In this document: positions 37,736 to 46,119 of the stretch, piece by piece | Numbering within the stretch: the stretch's first letter is position 1 | Layout of the letters: the number at the start of each line of letters is the position of its first letter | Origin: Hyphomicrobiales bacterium | GTDB lineage: Bacteria; Pseudomonadota; Alphaproteobacteria; Rhizobiales; Rhizobiaceae | Direction of reading: 5' to 3' | NCBI GenBank assembly: GCA_900472925.1 | Contig: UCJU01000015.1 | Span: forward strand, 43,336-107,335 | DNA length: 64,000 bases | The notes under the pieces: generated by a model | The model's database searches: none | What the model was told of the DNA's origin: nothing | The model's input: only the letters and a program-made list of their open reading frames with translations | Translations under genes and position numbers: made by a program

Positions 37736-39121
37736 ATGACCTCATCACTCCTTCCGACCGGAGAAACCGTGACCAAGCGCGGTATCTGGGGCTGGATGCT
37801 GTTCGACTGGGCGGCCCAGCCGTTCTTCACTGTCGTCACCACCTTCATTTTCGGTCCTTATTTCGTCGCCCGCCTGACGGCAGACCCGATTTCCGCGCAG
37901 ACGACGTGGAGCAACATGGCGACGATTTCATCCATCATCATTGCCATTTTCTCTCCAATCCTCGGTTCTATCGCCGATCAATCCGGCTCGCGGAAACCAT
38001 GGATCGCGTTTTTTGCGACGCTGAAGATTGCAAGTCTTGCCATGCTTTGGTTTGCCGCGCCGGGTTCTGCCATCCTCTGGCCGGTAACCTTCATGATTCT
38101 GGCGTCGATTGCCGCCGAATTCTCCATCGTCTTCAATGATTCGATGATGCCGCGACTGACCACACCGGAAAATGTTGGGCGCATTTCCAATACTGCCTGG
38201 GGTCTCGGTTATCTGGGCGGGATGGTGGTTCTGATCTTCGTGGTGCTGTTTCTGGCTGCTGCCCCGGACAAGGGTGTAACGATCCTTGGCATACCCCCGC
38301 TTTTCGGGCTGGACCCCGCTGCCGGAGAAGATGCCCGTATCACCGGCCCGATTTCAGCGCTGTGGTATTTCGTTTTCATTTTGCCAATGTTCTTTTTCAC
38401 CCCCGATGTGAAAAAAGGGCTGCCATTTGGCAAGGCGGTTCAGTCAGGGCTTTCGGAACTGAAAATGACGCTAAGAGAACTCAGACACCGCCGGGTCATC
38501 GCGCGATTTCTGATTGCCCGCATGCTTTATCAGGATGGTGTCAACGGCGTGCTGATCCTTGGCGGCACCTTTGCAGCGGGTATGTTCGGATGGGGCACGA
38601 TGGAAATCGGCATTTACGGGATCATTCTCAACATCGTCGCCATCGGCGGATGTATCGGCGCAGGTTATGTGGACCAACGTCTGGGATCTCGGACCACCGT
38701 CCTGATCAGCCTCATGCTTTTGCTCATTGCGACGCTCGGTATCGTCTCAACCCAGACGGATTCCACCCTGTTTGGCTTAATTCAACTGCCGACATCCGTG
38801 CGTGATGGTCTGTTTTCCACCTCGGCGGAAAAGGCCTACCTGCTTTACGGTATCCTGATTGGGCTGGCCTTCGGGCCGGTGCAGGCTTCGTCCCGCTCAT
38901 ACCTCTCCCGCAACATTACCGTTGCGGAAGCGGGGAGATATTTCGGTATTTATGCGCTCTCGGGTCGCGCAACCAGCTTCATGGCCACGCTGTCCTTTTC
39001 GATTGCGACCTATGCGACCGGCTCCGCCCATGTGGGCATGGCAATGCTGACGATCTTTCTCGGGGCAGGCTTTGTGCTATTGCTTCGCGTGCCCGAAGGC
39101 GCACGTCCGCCTCAGAGCTGA
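37736..39121 (+). CDS. MFS transporter, UMF1/Atg22 family
   Basis: This 461-residue polytopic protein has about twelve helices. The N-terminal region WGWMLFDWAAQPFFTVV and the loop SIADQSGSRKPWI are typical of the UMF1 (Atg22-like) MFS family. In fungi the family exports amino acids from the vacuole, but bacterial substrates are unknown. I chose the ATG at 37736, with AAAGGG about 6 nt upstream. The last 10 bp overlap the convergent phaR gene. Confidence 0.85.
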   Translation: MTSSLLPTGETVTKRGIWGWMLFDWAAQPFFTVVTTFIFGPYFVARLTADPISAQTTWSNMATISSIIIAIFSPILGSIADQSGSRKPWIAFFATLKIASLAMLWFAAPGSAILWPVTFMILASIAAEFSIVFNDSMMPRLTTPENVGRISNTAWGLGYLGGMVVLIFVVLFLAAAPDKGVTILGIPPLFGLDPAAGEDARITGPISALWYFVFILPMFFFTPDVKKGLPFGKAVQSGLSELKMTLRELRHRRVIARFLIARMLYQDGVNGVLILGGTFAAGMFGWGTMEIGIYGIILNIVAIGGCIGAGYVDQRLGSRTTVLISLMLLLIATLGIVSTQTDSTLFGLIQLPTSVRDGLFSTSAEKAYLLYGILIGLAFGPVQASSRSYLSRNITVAEAGRYFGIYALSGRATSFMATLSFSIATYATGSAHVGMAMLTIFLGAGFVLLLRVPEGARPPQS

Positions 39122-39687
39122 TCGAGCTTGGTCTGAAGTGTTCGCAGTTGCGCCTTGAGATCATCAAGTTCTGAAGCGTCCGGCTTCTTCTGCTCCTTCG
39201 GCGCTGGTGGCACCGGAAATGGCGTGAAGACCTGCATGGCCTGGCGAAAAAGCTCGGTATTGCGCTTGACCTGCTCTTCCATGAAGCCGAACGGCGAGGA
39301 AAAATTCTTCGTTTCCGACGCGTCGCCGAAGGCTTTGCCCATATGCTCCTGCATCTGGCTATGCTGCTCGGAGAAGGTCTTCATGGAATGTTCGAGAAAG
39401 GTCGGTACGACCATTTGCATGTGGTCGCCGTAATAGGAGATCAACTGTCTCAGGAACGCCGTCGGCATCAGTGTATTGCCGGTCTTGCCTTCCTGTTCCA
39501 TGATGATCTGGGTCAGGACGGCATGTGTGATGTCTTCGGATGTCTTGGCGTCCTGAACCTTGAAGTCTTCGCCGCGCTTGACCATCTTCGCCAAGTCTTC
39601 CAACGTCACATAGGTGCTGGTACCGGTGTTATACAGCCTCCGGTTGGCATACTTCTTGATAATGGTCTCGCCACTGTGCTTTGCCAT
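39112..39687 (-). CDS. phaR: Polyhydroxyalkanoate synthesis repressor PhaR
   Basis: The 191-residue protein has the conserved PhaR N-terminal DNA-binding domain (IKKYANRRLYNTGTSTYV, then LEDLAKMVKRGEDF) and the PHB-accumulation regulatory domain (HAVLTQIIMEQE, LISYYGDHMQ). PhaR binds nascent PHB granules and, when free, represses phasin and other PHB genes. Upstream and divergent is phaA, so it may control the intergenic region. The start has GAGGAGG upstream. Confidence 0.95.
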   Translation of the reverse strand: MAKHSGETIIKKYANRRLYNTGTSTYVTLEDLAKMVKRGEDFKVQDAKTSEDITHAVLTQIIMEQEGKTGNTLMPTAFLRQLISYYGDHMQMVVPTFLEHSMKTFSEQHSQMQEHMGKAFGDASETKNFSSPFGFMEEQVKRNTELFRQAMQVFTPFPVPPAPKEQKKPDASELDDLKAQLRTLQTKLDQL

Positions 39688-39791
39688 GCTCGCCTCCTCG
39701 CGATGATGGTATTTTCTTTTTATCAGGTGTTTTTGCTCTTCCCGTCTTTAAGTTTATGCTCAACCGAAGGGTGATGACAAATGTTTTGTGC

Positions 39792-39799
39792 GTTGCAAC
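39792..39799. promoter_or_regulatory. GTTGCAAC palindrome between phaR and phaA
   Basis: The perfect 8-bp palindrome GTTGCAAC, followed 15 bp later by GCGCAGC, lies in the phaR-phaA gap. PhaR sites described in other alphaproteobacteria are TGC/GCA-rich dyads, so this may be a PhaR operator. The assignment is an inference. Confidence 0.3.
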
Positions 39800-39854
39800 A
39801 GTCTTTTTTTTGCGCAGCATTCTCCGGCGAGAACCCCTGAAAATCCTGAGATGG

Positions 39855-39892
39855 GAGATTGTTTGACTTGGGCTATAAGCTTTGACAATCTC
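39855..39892. promoter_or_regulatory. Inverted repeat in the phaA promoter region
   Basis: GAGATTGT (39855-39862) and ACAATCTC (39885-39892) are a perfect inverted repeat flanking TTTGACTTGGGCTATAAG. A third copy of the half-site sequence (ATGGGAGATT) recurs at 39904-39913 over the ribosome binding site. It looks like an operator straddling the phaA promoter. Confidence 0.4.
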
Positions 39893-39918
39893 GCGCCCGT
39901 GAAATGGGAGATTAATGA

Positions 39919-41100
39919 ATGACTTCGTCCTCAATCGTCATTGTCAGTGCAGCGCGCACGGCAGTGGGCTCTTTCAATGGCAGCTTTGCCAATACGCCTG
40001 CCCATGAACTGGGAGCGGCGGTGATCAAGGCTGTCCTGGAGCGCTCCGGCATCGCTGCCGGTGAAGTGGATGAGGTCATTGTGGGCCAGGTGCTGATCGC
40101 AGGCGAAGGTCAGAATCCGGCGCGTCAGGCAGCGATGAAGGCGGGTATCCCGCAGGAGGCGACTGCGTTTGGCATCAATCAGCTGTGTGGTTCGGGCCTG
40201 CGCGCTGTGGCGCTTGGCATGCAACAGATCGTGACCGGAGATGCCTCGATCATCGTTGCCGGTGGTCAGGAGTCCATGTCTATGGCGCCGCACTGCGCGC
40301 ATTTGCGCGGTGGCGTGAAGATGGGTGATTTCAAGATGGTCGATACCATGTTGAAGGACGGTTTGACCGATGCTTTTTATGGATACCATATGGGCATCAC
40401 TGCCGAAAACATCGCCGAAAAATGGAATTTATCCCGCGACGAGCAGGACCAGTTTGCAGTCACGTCGCAAAATCGCGCCGAGGCAGCACAAGCTGCAGGC
40501 CGTTTTGCTGATGAAATCATTCCTTTTATCATCAAGAGCCGCAAGGGCGACGTCACTGTCGACGCTGACGAATATGTCCGCGCAGGTGCTTCGCTCGACG
40601 CCATGTCGAAGCTTCGCCCCGCCTTCAACAAGGATGGTACTGTCACCGCAGGCAATGCTTCCGGCCTCAACGATGGCGCAGCGGCCGTTCTGTTGATGAG
40701 TGAAGCGGAAGCTGCAAAGCGCGGTCTTCAGCCTTTGGCGCGTATCGCATCCTGGGCGACGGCTGGTGTCGATCCGCAGATTATGGGGACTGGCCCAATT
40801 CCCGCCTCGCGCAAGGCTTTGGCCAAGGCGGGTTGGTCCGTTTCGGACCTGGAACTTGTTGAGGCCAACGAAGCCTTTGCAGCCCAATCCTGCGCAGTGG
40901 TGCGGGACCTCGGACTCAATCCTGACATCGTCAATGTCAACGGCGGAGCCATTGCCATTGGTCATCCCATCGGTGCGTCGGGCGCGCGCGTTCTCAACAC
41001 GCTTGTGTTTGAAATGAAGCGTCGCAGCGCCAAAAAGGGATTGGTGACCTTGTGCATCGGCGGTGGCATGGGCGTTGCCATGTGTATCGAAGGCCTGTGA
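39919..41100 (+). CDS. phaA: Acetyl-CoA acetyltransferase (beta-ketothiolase)
   Basis: This 393-residue thiolase condenses two acetyl-CoA to acetoacetyl-CoA, the first step of PHB synthesis. Catalytic residues are C90 in NQLCGSGL, H349 in GHPIGASG and C379 in LCIGGGMG. GGGAGA precedes the ATG. phaB follows after 70 bp in the same direction. No PHB synthase gene (phaC) lies in the window. Confidence 0.97.
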   Translation: MTSSSIVIVSAARTAVGSFNGSFANTPAHELGAAVIKAVLERSGIAAGEVDEVIVGQVLIAGEGQNPARQAAMKAGIPQEATAFGINQLCGSGLRAVALGMQQIVTGDASIIVAGGQESMSMAPHCAHLRGGVKMGDFKMVDTMLKDGLTDAFYGYHMGITAENIAEKWNLSRDEQDQFAVTSQNRAEAAQAAGRFADEIIPFIIKSRKGDVTVDADEYVRAGASLDAMSKLRPAFNKDGTVTAGNASGLNDGAAAVLLMSEAEAAKRGLQPLARIASWATAGVDPQIMGTGPIPASRKALAKAGWSVSDLELVEANEAFAAQSCAVVRDLGLNPDIVNVNGGAIAIGHPIGASGARVLNTLVFEMKRRSAKKGLVTLCIGGGMGVAMCIEGL

Positions 41101-41170
41101 GGCGACCATCATTGAAATGCCACGTTGAGGCATCTAAAGGCTGACGCAGACAAACACAGGAGGCCTTGAG

Positions 41171-41896
41171 ATGAGCCGGGTTGCTTTGATAACGGGCGGT
41201 ACCAGCGGCATTGGTGCAGCCATTGCCAAGGCGTTTCACGCTGAAGGCTACAGGGTCGCTGTCAATTATGCTTTCACGGAGGATCGCGCAGAGGAGTTTC
41301 GTCGTGAAACCGGCATCCCTGCCTATTGCTGGGACATCCGGGACTACGATGCTTGCGTCAAAGGTGTCGCCCAAATCGAAAGCGATCTCGGTCCGATTGA
41401 CATTCTCGTCAACAATGCCGGCATTACGCGGGATGCGATGTTTCATAAAATGTCGCCGCAGCAATGGCGTGACGTCATCGAAACCAATCTGACTGGTGTT
41501 TTCAACATGACGCATCCGATATGGCCTGGCATGCGGGAACGCGGCTTTGGGCGTATCGTGAATATATCATCGATCAACGGACAAAAGGGCCAGGCAGGCC
41601 AGGTCAATTACTCGGCTGCCAAGGCGGGCGATATCGGGTTTACCAAGGCGCTGGCCCAGGAGGGCGCCTCCCGAAACATCACCGTCAATGCCATCTGCCC
41701 CGGCTACATTGGGACGGAAATGGTGCGAGCCGTGCCCGAAAACGTGCTGAACGAACGGATATTGCCGCAAATCCCCGTTGGACGATTGGGAGAGCCTGAA
41801 GAGATTGCGCGCTGCGCGCTGTTTCTCGCCGCAGACAATGCAGGCTTCATCACTGGCTCGACATTGACTGCGAATGGCGGACAGTATTTTTCGTAA
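41171..41896 (+). CDS. phaB: Acetoacetyl-CoA reductase (NADPH)
   Basis: This 241-residue short-chain dehydrogenase reduces acetoacetyl-CoA to (R)-3-hydroxybutyryl-CoA, the monomer for PHB. It has the cofactor motif GGTSGIG, LVNNAGIT, and the catalytic Ser, Tyr and Lys in ISSINGQKGQAGQVNYSAAK. The ribosome binding site AGGAGG is strong. It forms an operon with phaA. Confidence 0.96.
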   Translation: MSRVALITGGTSGIGAAIAKAFHAEGYRVAVNYAFTEDRAEEFRRETGIPAYCWDIRDYDACVKGVAQIESDLGPIDILVNNAGITRDAMFHKMSPQQWRDVIETNLTGVFNMTHPIWPGMRERGFGRIVNISSINGQKGQAGQVNYSAAKAGDIGFTKALAQEGASRNITVNAICPGYIGTEMVRAVPENVLNERILPQIPVGRLGEPEEIARCALFLAADNAGFITGSTLTANGGQYFS

Positions 41897-42022
41897 AGCC
41901 GCCAGTCGGTAAACTTTCCGTGATCTCCTCTGTGGATTTCGTGCCGCTGACAAAAACTTGAACGGATAGATGCGTCTGCAAGCAGATGCTAACCAAATGA
42001 AATCACGAGGATTTTCGTTAAG

Positions 42023-42038
42023 TTTAGAACGAGTCTAA
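42023..42038. promoter_or_regulatory. Irr-type iron control element (ICE) before bfd-bfr
   Basis: TTTAGAACGAGTCTAA closely matches the rhizobial Irr box TTTAGAA-N3-TTCTAAA, with perfect TTAGA/TCTAA half-sites. It lies about 115 bp upstream of bfd and about 76 bp upstream of the predicted transcription start, so Irr would bind here according to heme or iron status. Confidence 0.65.
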
Positions 42039-42070
42039 TGCCTGCTCGCGATGTTGCACGTATCTTTTTC

Positions 42071-42100
42071 TTGACACTCACTATCCTGTTTTGGTTTAAG
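42071..42100 (+). promoter_or_regulatory. Probable bfd-bfr promoter
   Basis: TTGACA (42071-42076) and TTTAAG (42095-42100) are separated by 18 bp. Transcription would start near 42107, about 30 nt before the bfd ATG. Confidence 0.45.
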
Positions 42101-42138
42101 AATGAAAACAACGTGTTGCGTCAAACAGGCAATGAACC

Positions 42139-42450
42139 ATGCTCGTCTGCAGCTGTAATTACATCACCGATAACGATATTCGCGATGTCATCAACGAGAT
42201 GCTTGATGATGACTGTTGGCAGCTCATCGTGCCGTCCAAGGTCTACCATGCGATGGCCAAGCGTGGTCGTTGCTGCGGTTGTTTCCCGACCGTTGTCGAA
42301 CTGATTATCAAGACGACAGAAGAATATCATGCCCGTCGGCACTCGACGGAGGCCGATGTTTTTGATTTTATGTCCCGCTTGAGACAATTGCATGAAGACA
42401 ACAGGAGAGCGGACATTGAAAGGCGACACAAGAGTCATCGAGCAGCTTAA
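42139..42450 (+). CDS. bfd: Bacterioferritin-associated ferredoxin, C-terminally extended
   Basis: The protein is a small [2Fe-2S] ferredoxin of the BFD family, which donates electrons to bacterioferritin so that stored iron is released. Cluster cysteines are C4 and C6 (VCSCN) and the CxxC pair C45/C48 in RCCGCFP. E. coli Bfd has 64 residues; this one has 103, the extra length being a charged C-terminal tail rich in His and Arg (EEYHARRHS, then DIERRHKSH). It overlaps the bfr start, so the two proteins are made together. Confidence 0.92.
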   Translation: MLVCSCNYITDNDIRDVINEMLDDDCWQLIVPSKVYHAMAKRGRCCGCFPTVVELIIKTTEEYHARRHSTEADVFDFMSRLRQLHEDNRRADIERRHKSHRAA

Positions 42451-42907
42451 CGAGGCATTGTTCCTCGAACTCGGTGCGGTCAACCAATACTGGCTGCATT
42501 ACCGGCTGCTGAACGATTGGGGCTACACAAAGCTCGCCAAAAAAGAGCGTGCCGAATCCATCGAAGAGATGCAGCACGCCGATAAGATCATCGACCGCAT
42601 TATCTTTCTCGAAGGCCACCCGAACCTTCAGACCGTTGCGCCATTGCGCATTGGCCAGAACGTCAAGGAAGTGCTGGAAGCGGATCTTGCAGGCGAATAT
42701 GACGCGCGCACGGCTTACAAGAAGTCCCGCGATATCTGTCATGACGCAGGTGATTATGTCTCGATGAAGCTGTTCGAAACGCTGCTGATCGATGAAGAAG
42801 GCCACATCGACTTCCTCGAAACACAGCTTGATCTTCTCAACAAGATCGGCGAAGCCAAGTACGGTCAGCTTAACGCAGACTCTGCGGATGCCGCTGAATC
42901 CGAATAA
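42416..42907 (+). CDS. bfr: Bacterioferritin
   Basis: The heme-binding iron storage protein. I start it at TTG 42416 ([12 protein letters not shown]), which has AGGAG 8 nt upstream and gives 163 residues. With this start, the ferroxidase residues fall at E18, E51, H54 and E94 and the heme ligand at M52, exactly the E. coli numbering. The in-frame ATG at 42392 has no ribosome binding site. The start lies 35 bp inside bfd. The 24-mer stores iron and is partnered by Bfd. Confidence 0.95.
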   Translation: MKGDTRVIEQLNEALFLELGAVNQYWLHYRLLNDWGYTKLAKKERAESIEEMQHADKIIDRIIFLEGHPNLQTVAPLRIGQNVKEVLEADLAGEYDARTAYKKSRDICHDAGDYVSMKLFETLLIDEEGHIDFLETQLDLLNKIGEAKYGQLNADSADAAESE

Positions 42908-42926
42908 GATTATCGTTTTGGAATTG

Positions 42927-42956
42927 AAAAAGGCGGCATCTGTGCCGCCTTTTTTG
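42927..42956. terminator. Bidirectional Rho-independent terminator
   Basis: AAAAAGGCGGCA/TGCCGCCTTTTTT with a short loop lies between the convergent bfr and rppH genes, with A- and T-runs on both sides. Confidence 0.92.
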
Positions 42957-42962
42957 TTGGGA

Positions 42963-43475
42963 TCATTTGCCGACCAAATGCTGAAATTCAGCCACGACCT
43001 GCTCGTAGACACCGCGCTTAAAGGGTACGATCAGGTCCGGCAGGGTTTCCATCGGCTTCCACGCCCATTCATCGAACTCCGCCTCGTGACCGGTCGGTGG
43101 TGGATTGATCTGGATTTCACTTTCATCGCCTTCGAAGCGAAACGCGAACCAGCGTTGTGCCTGCCCACGGTATTTCCCTCTCAGGCCGATGCCGATCAGC
43201 TGTGGCGGTAGGTCGTAGTGGATCCAGTCACGCGCTTCGGCGAGAAGCGAGACGGTCTTCATGCCCGTTTCCTCGTAAAGCTCGCGAATGGCAGCGAGCA
43301 ACGGCTTCTCGCCGTCGTCGATACCGCCTTGTGGCATCTGCCAAAGTTGTGGGGAGCCATCGAACTCCGAGTTGCCCTGCGCAATTCGTCGCCCGGCCCA
43401 GACCAGCCCTTCGGCATTGAGAACCATGATGCCTGCGCAGGGGCGGTATGGAAGGTCTTCCGCTTTGATTGTCAT
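42963..43475 (-). CDS. rppH: RNA pyrophosphohydrolase (Nudix)
   Basis: This 170-residue Nudix hydrolase removes pyrophosphate from the 5' end of mRNAs, which starts RNase E decay. The Nudix box is [20 protein letters not shown]. The N terminus [11 protein letters not shown] and the [16 protein letters not shown] stretch are typical of RppH/IalA. I start at the ATG 43475 rather than the long open frame to 43628. It follows the YibQ-like gene on the same strand (49-bp gap), at the end of the minus-strand block. Confidence 0.92.
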   Translation of the reverse strand: MTIKAEDLPYRPCAGIMVLNAEGLVWAGRRIAQGNSEFDGSPQLWQMPQGGIDDGEKPLLAAIRELYEETGMKTVSLLAEARDWIHYDLPPQLIGIGLRGKYRGQAQRWFAFRFEGDESEIQINPPPTGHEAEFDEWAWKPMETLPDLIVPFKRGVYEQVVAEFQHLVGK

Positions 43476-43524
43476 CGTGAACCTGATCCTGAATGAAAGG
43501 GCGTATGGAAAGGATAGAAAAGAT

Positions 43525-44724
43525 CTATTGTTCGGCCTTATCGGAAACAAGCGCGGAAACGCCAACGATCTCGATACCGCGCCCCGCCGCTTCCACCGAC
43601 CATTTGGAAATGGCGGCGATGCTTTCATCGAACGCAGATGCGACGCCGATAGCCGAGCCGTTGCGGCGTGCTATTCGCTCCAGATCATCCAGCTTGCGCA
43701 GTATCGCGGCTTCATTGACCTGATCGTCCAGCTGCAGATCGGCAAAGCCTGTCGGCGCCGACAGCGCCTTGGCAATGGAGGCTGTCTTGGATTGGGCAGA
43801 CGAGCCATCATCGAGGAACAGAAGGCCACGCTTGCCGATGTCATGCATGACCGGCTCAAGCGTCTTTTCATCTGCCATCATGCGCCCACCGAGATAATTC
43901 ATCACGCCGGTATAATTGGTGATCTTCGCCATGGATCGGTGCAGGCGTTCGAGATTGATCTTGGGCGGATCGGCAACGAGCAGCGTATCTGCTCCCGGAT
44001 TTGTGCCGGGGTAGCCGAAGGGTTCGAAAGGGACCTGGAGCAGGATTTCGTGGCCCTCGCGGCGGCTTTCCTGCATCCAGCGCTGCAGGCTGTTTCCACT
44101 GGCCGCAAAACCAAGCGTCACCTCTGGCGGCAGGTCGCGGATGGCTTTTTGCGTGCCCGTCTGGCTCAGCCCGAGGCCACCGACCACAATGGCAATGCGC
44201 GTCCCTCTGGCACCCGACCAGGGCCGGGCATATTGCTCCATGGGGCGCAGCCCGTCGGTGCCGATTTTCGGAAGCCGACCGAATGCACTGTCTTCCAGCA
44301 AATCTTCGTTCGGTTGCGCGGCAATGCGCACATCCTGTCCGTAGGTCTGCCCAGTCATCAGAACCGGGCCATCGTTTTCGCGGGTGCGGGGCGAAAAGAC
44401 GGATACGACATTTCCGTCAGGCATGGTGTTTTTCTGGACGTTTGCGCCAGAGCGACCGCTCTGAGGTAACAGACCATCATCGACCTTCGCAGAGGTCTCA
44501 CCTGTCTCGTTAACCGTCGGTTCTGCATCTGTGGCTGTGGGCGCGAAATCCGGGGTCGTGGAACTGCCCTCGAGATTGCCTGGCGACATGGCCGTGTAAA
44601 CGGATAGGCCACCAATGCCCAACACAACGACAATCATTGCGCCAACCGCAGAAAAGCGACGAACTGATCCGGCGCTTTTTTTTCTTTGTCGACCCATGAG
44701 CGGTTTGCGCAGGTCTGAAGACAA
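43525..44724 (-). CDS. Divergent polysaccharide deacetylase family protein (YibQ-like)
   Basis: The 399-residue protein has one N-terminal membrane helix (about residues 27-47), a low-complexity periplasmic linker, then a divergent polysaccharide deacetylase domain ([63 protein letters not shown]). It is probably a periplasmic envelope protein. The start is TTG at 44724 (MSSDLRKPL). It directly follows ctpA, an order widely kept in alphaproteobacteria, but its catalytic activity is not established. Confidence 0.83.
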   Translation of the reverse strand: MSSDLRKPLMGRQRKKSAGSVRRFSAVGAMIVVVLGIGGLSVYTAMSPGNLEGSSTTPDFAPTATDAEPTVNETGETSAKVDDGLLPQSGRSGANVQKNTMPDGNVVSVFSPRTRENDGPVLMTGQTYGQDVRIAAQPNEDLLEDSAFGRLPKIGTDGLRPMEQYARPWSGARGTRIAIVVGGLGLSQTGTQKAIRDLPPEVTLGFAASGNSLQRWMQESRREGHEILLQVPFEPFGYPGTNPGADTLLVADPPKINLERLHRSMAKITNYTGVMNYLGGRMMADEKTLEPVMHDIGKRGLLFLDDGSSAQSKTASIAKALSAPTGFADLQLDDQVNEAAILRKLDDLERIARRNGSAIGVASAFDESIAAISKWSVEAAGRGIEIVGVSALVSDKAEQ

Positions 44725-44760
44725 TGATCTATCCGTGATTAGCGATAGCAGGGGAGAACA

Positions 44761-44782
44761 GGCGTGGAGTCTCCTCCACGCC
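44761..44782. other. Hairpin between ctpA and the YibQ-like gene
   Basis: GGCGTGGA and TCCACGCC form an 8-bp stem with a 6-nt loop, 9 bp after the ctpA stop codon. Without a T-run it may act as an mRNA processing or stability element within the operon. Confidence 0.4.
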
Positions 44783-44790
44783 GTTAAGCG

Positions 44791-46119
44791 TTACTGCTTA
44801 TTGACCACAGCCTTATCAGGGTTTGGCGGGAATGATGGGTCTGTCTTGGTGCCGTGGAGCAGATCCATTGCGTAGTTGAGCTGGATGTCGTCCTTCGTTT
44901 CCGGTGGCACATACGCTGCGGAACCTGAACCTTCATCCGTTTCGCTCTGGCCCTGAATATGGCCACGAAGACTGGATTCGCCCTCGGCACGCACGCGTCC
45001 CTGAAGCTCTTCCGGCAAAGGCTGATCGACCTTGATATCAGGCGTGATGCCGGTACCCTGGATCGACTTGCCAGACGGCGTGTAATAAAGCGCCGTGGTC
45101 AGACGAAGCGCGCCAGTGTCGCCGAGTGGAATGATTGTCTGCACAGAGCCCTTGCCGAAGGACCGCGTGCCAAGGACGGTTGCGCGACGCAGATCCTGAA
45201 GCGCACCAGCCACAATTTCCGAGGCGGACGCAGAACCACCATTGACGAGAACGATGACCGGCTTGCCGTCTGTCAAATCGCCTGCCGTAGCGTTGAAGCG
45301 GCGTGTTTCTTCCGGGTTGCGGCCACGGGTAGAGACGACTTCGCCGCGCTCCAGAAACGCGTCGGAAACGTTGATCGCCTGATCGAGAAGACCACCGGGG
45401 TTGAGACGCAGATCGAGGACATAACCCTTCAGCTTGTCAGCCGGAACGTCTTCCTTAATCTTCTTGATCGCCTTTTCGAGATCGTCATAGGTCTTTTCCG
45501 TGAAGGAAATGACGCGCAGATAACCGATGTCGCCACCCTCTACGCGCGATTTGACAGCGCGTACCGCGATGATTTCGCGCATGACGGTGATATCGAGGGG
45601 CTTGTCGGCACCTTGGCGAATAATGGTCAGCTTGATGGGTGTCTTTACGGCACCGCGCATCTTTTCGACGGCGTCTTCCAGTTTCAGACCACGCACGGGA
45701 GCGCCGTCGATTTCGGAAATATAGTCGCCGGCGAGAATACCGGCTTTTGCGGCAGGCGTGTCATCCATTGGCGAGATGACCTTGACCAGCTCGTTTTCCA
45801 TTGTGACTTCGATACCGAGGCCGCCGAATTCACCCTTGGTCTGGGTGCGCATATCGGTGGCATCTTGAGCATTCAGGAAGCTCGAATGGGGATCGAGAGA
45901 GCTCAACATGCCGTTGATTGCGTTTTCAACAAGCTTCTTGTCATCAGGCGGCGTCACATATTGGGCACGCACACGCTCAAACACGTCACCAAAAATCGAC
46001 AGCTCCTTATACGTCGAAGGACCGGCAGCCTGTGCCGGCATGCTTGCCGAATAGATAACGCTCATCGCTGTGGCACCCATAAGTCCACCGATGATGAGAA
46101 GCGAAGCCTTACGAATCAT
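44791..46119 (-). CDS. ctpA: C-terminal processing peptidase (S41)
   Basis: This 442-residue periplasmic serine protease has an N-terminal signal or anchor helix (ASLLIIGGLMGATAMSVIY), a PDZ domain (GLGIEVTMENELVKV, then AGILAGDYISEIDG) and the S41 catalytic domain with the serine in NGGSASASEIVAGAL and the lysine in RSFGKGSVQ. It trims or degrades periplasmic proteins from the C terminus. The start ATG (46119) has AAGGG about 7 nt upstream. Its first bases overlap the end of the upstream envC-like gene by 11 bp. Confidence 0.94.
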   Translation of the reverse strand: MIRKASLLIIGGLMGATAMSVIYSASMPAQAAGPSTYKELSIFGDVFERVRAQYVTPPDDKKLVENAINGMLSSLDPHSSFLNAQDATDMRTQTKGEFGGLGIEVTMENELVKVISPMDDTPAAKAGILAGDYISEIDGAPVRGLKLEDAVEKMRGAVKTPIKLTIIRQGADKPLDITVMREIIAVRAVKSRVEGGDIGYLRVISFTEKTYDDLEKAIKKIKEDVPADKLKGYVLDLRLNPGGLLDQAINVSDAFLERGEVVSTRGRNPEETRRFNATAGDLTDGKPVIVLVNGGSASASEIVAGALQDLRRATVLGTRSFGKGSVQTIIPLGDTGALRLTTALYYTPSGKSIQGTGITPDIKVDQPLPEELQGRVRAEGESSLRGHIQGQSETDEGSGSAAYVPPETKDDIQLNYAMDLLHGTKTDPSFPPNPDKAVVNKQ

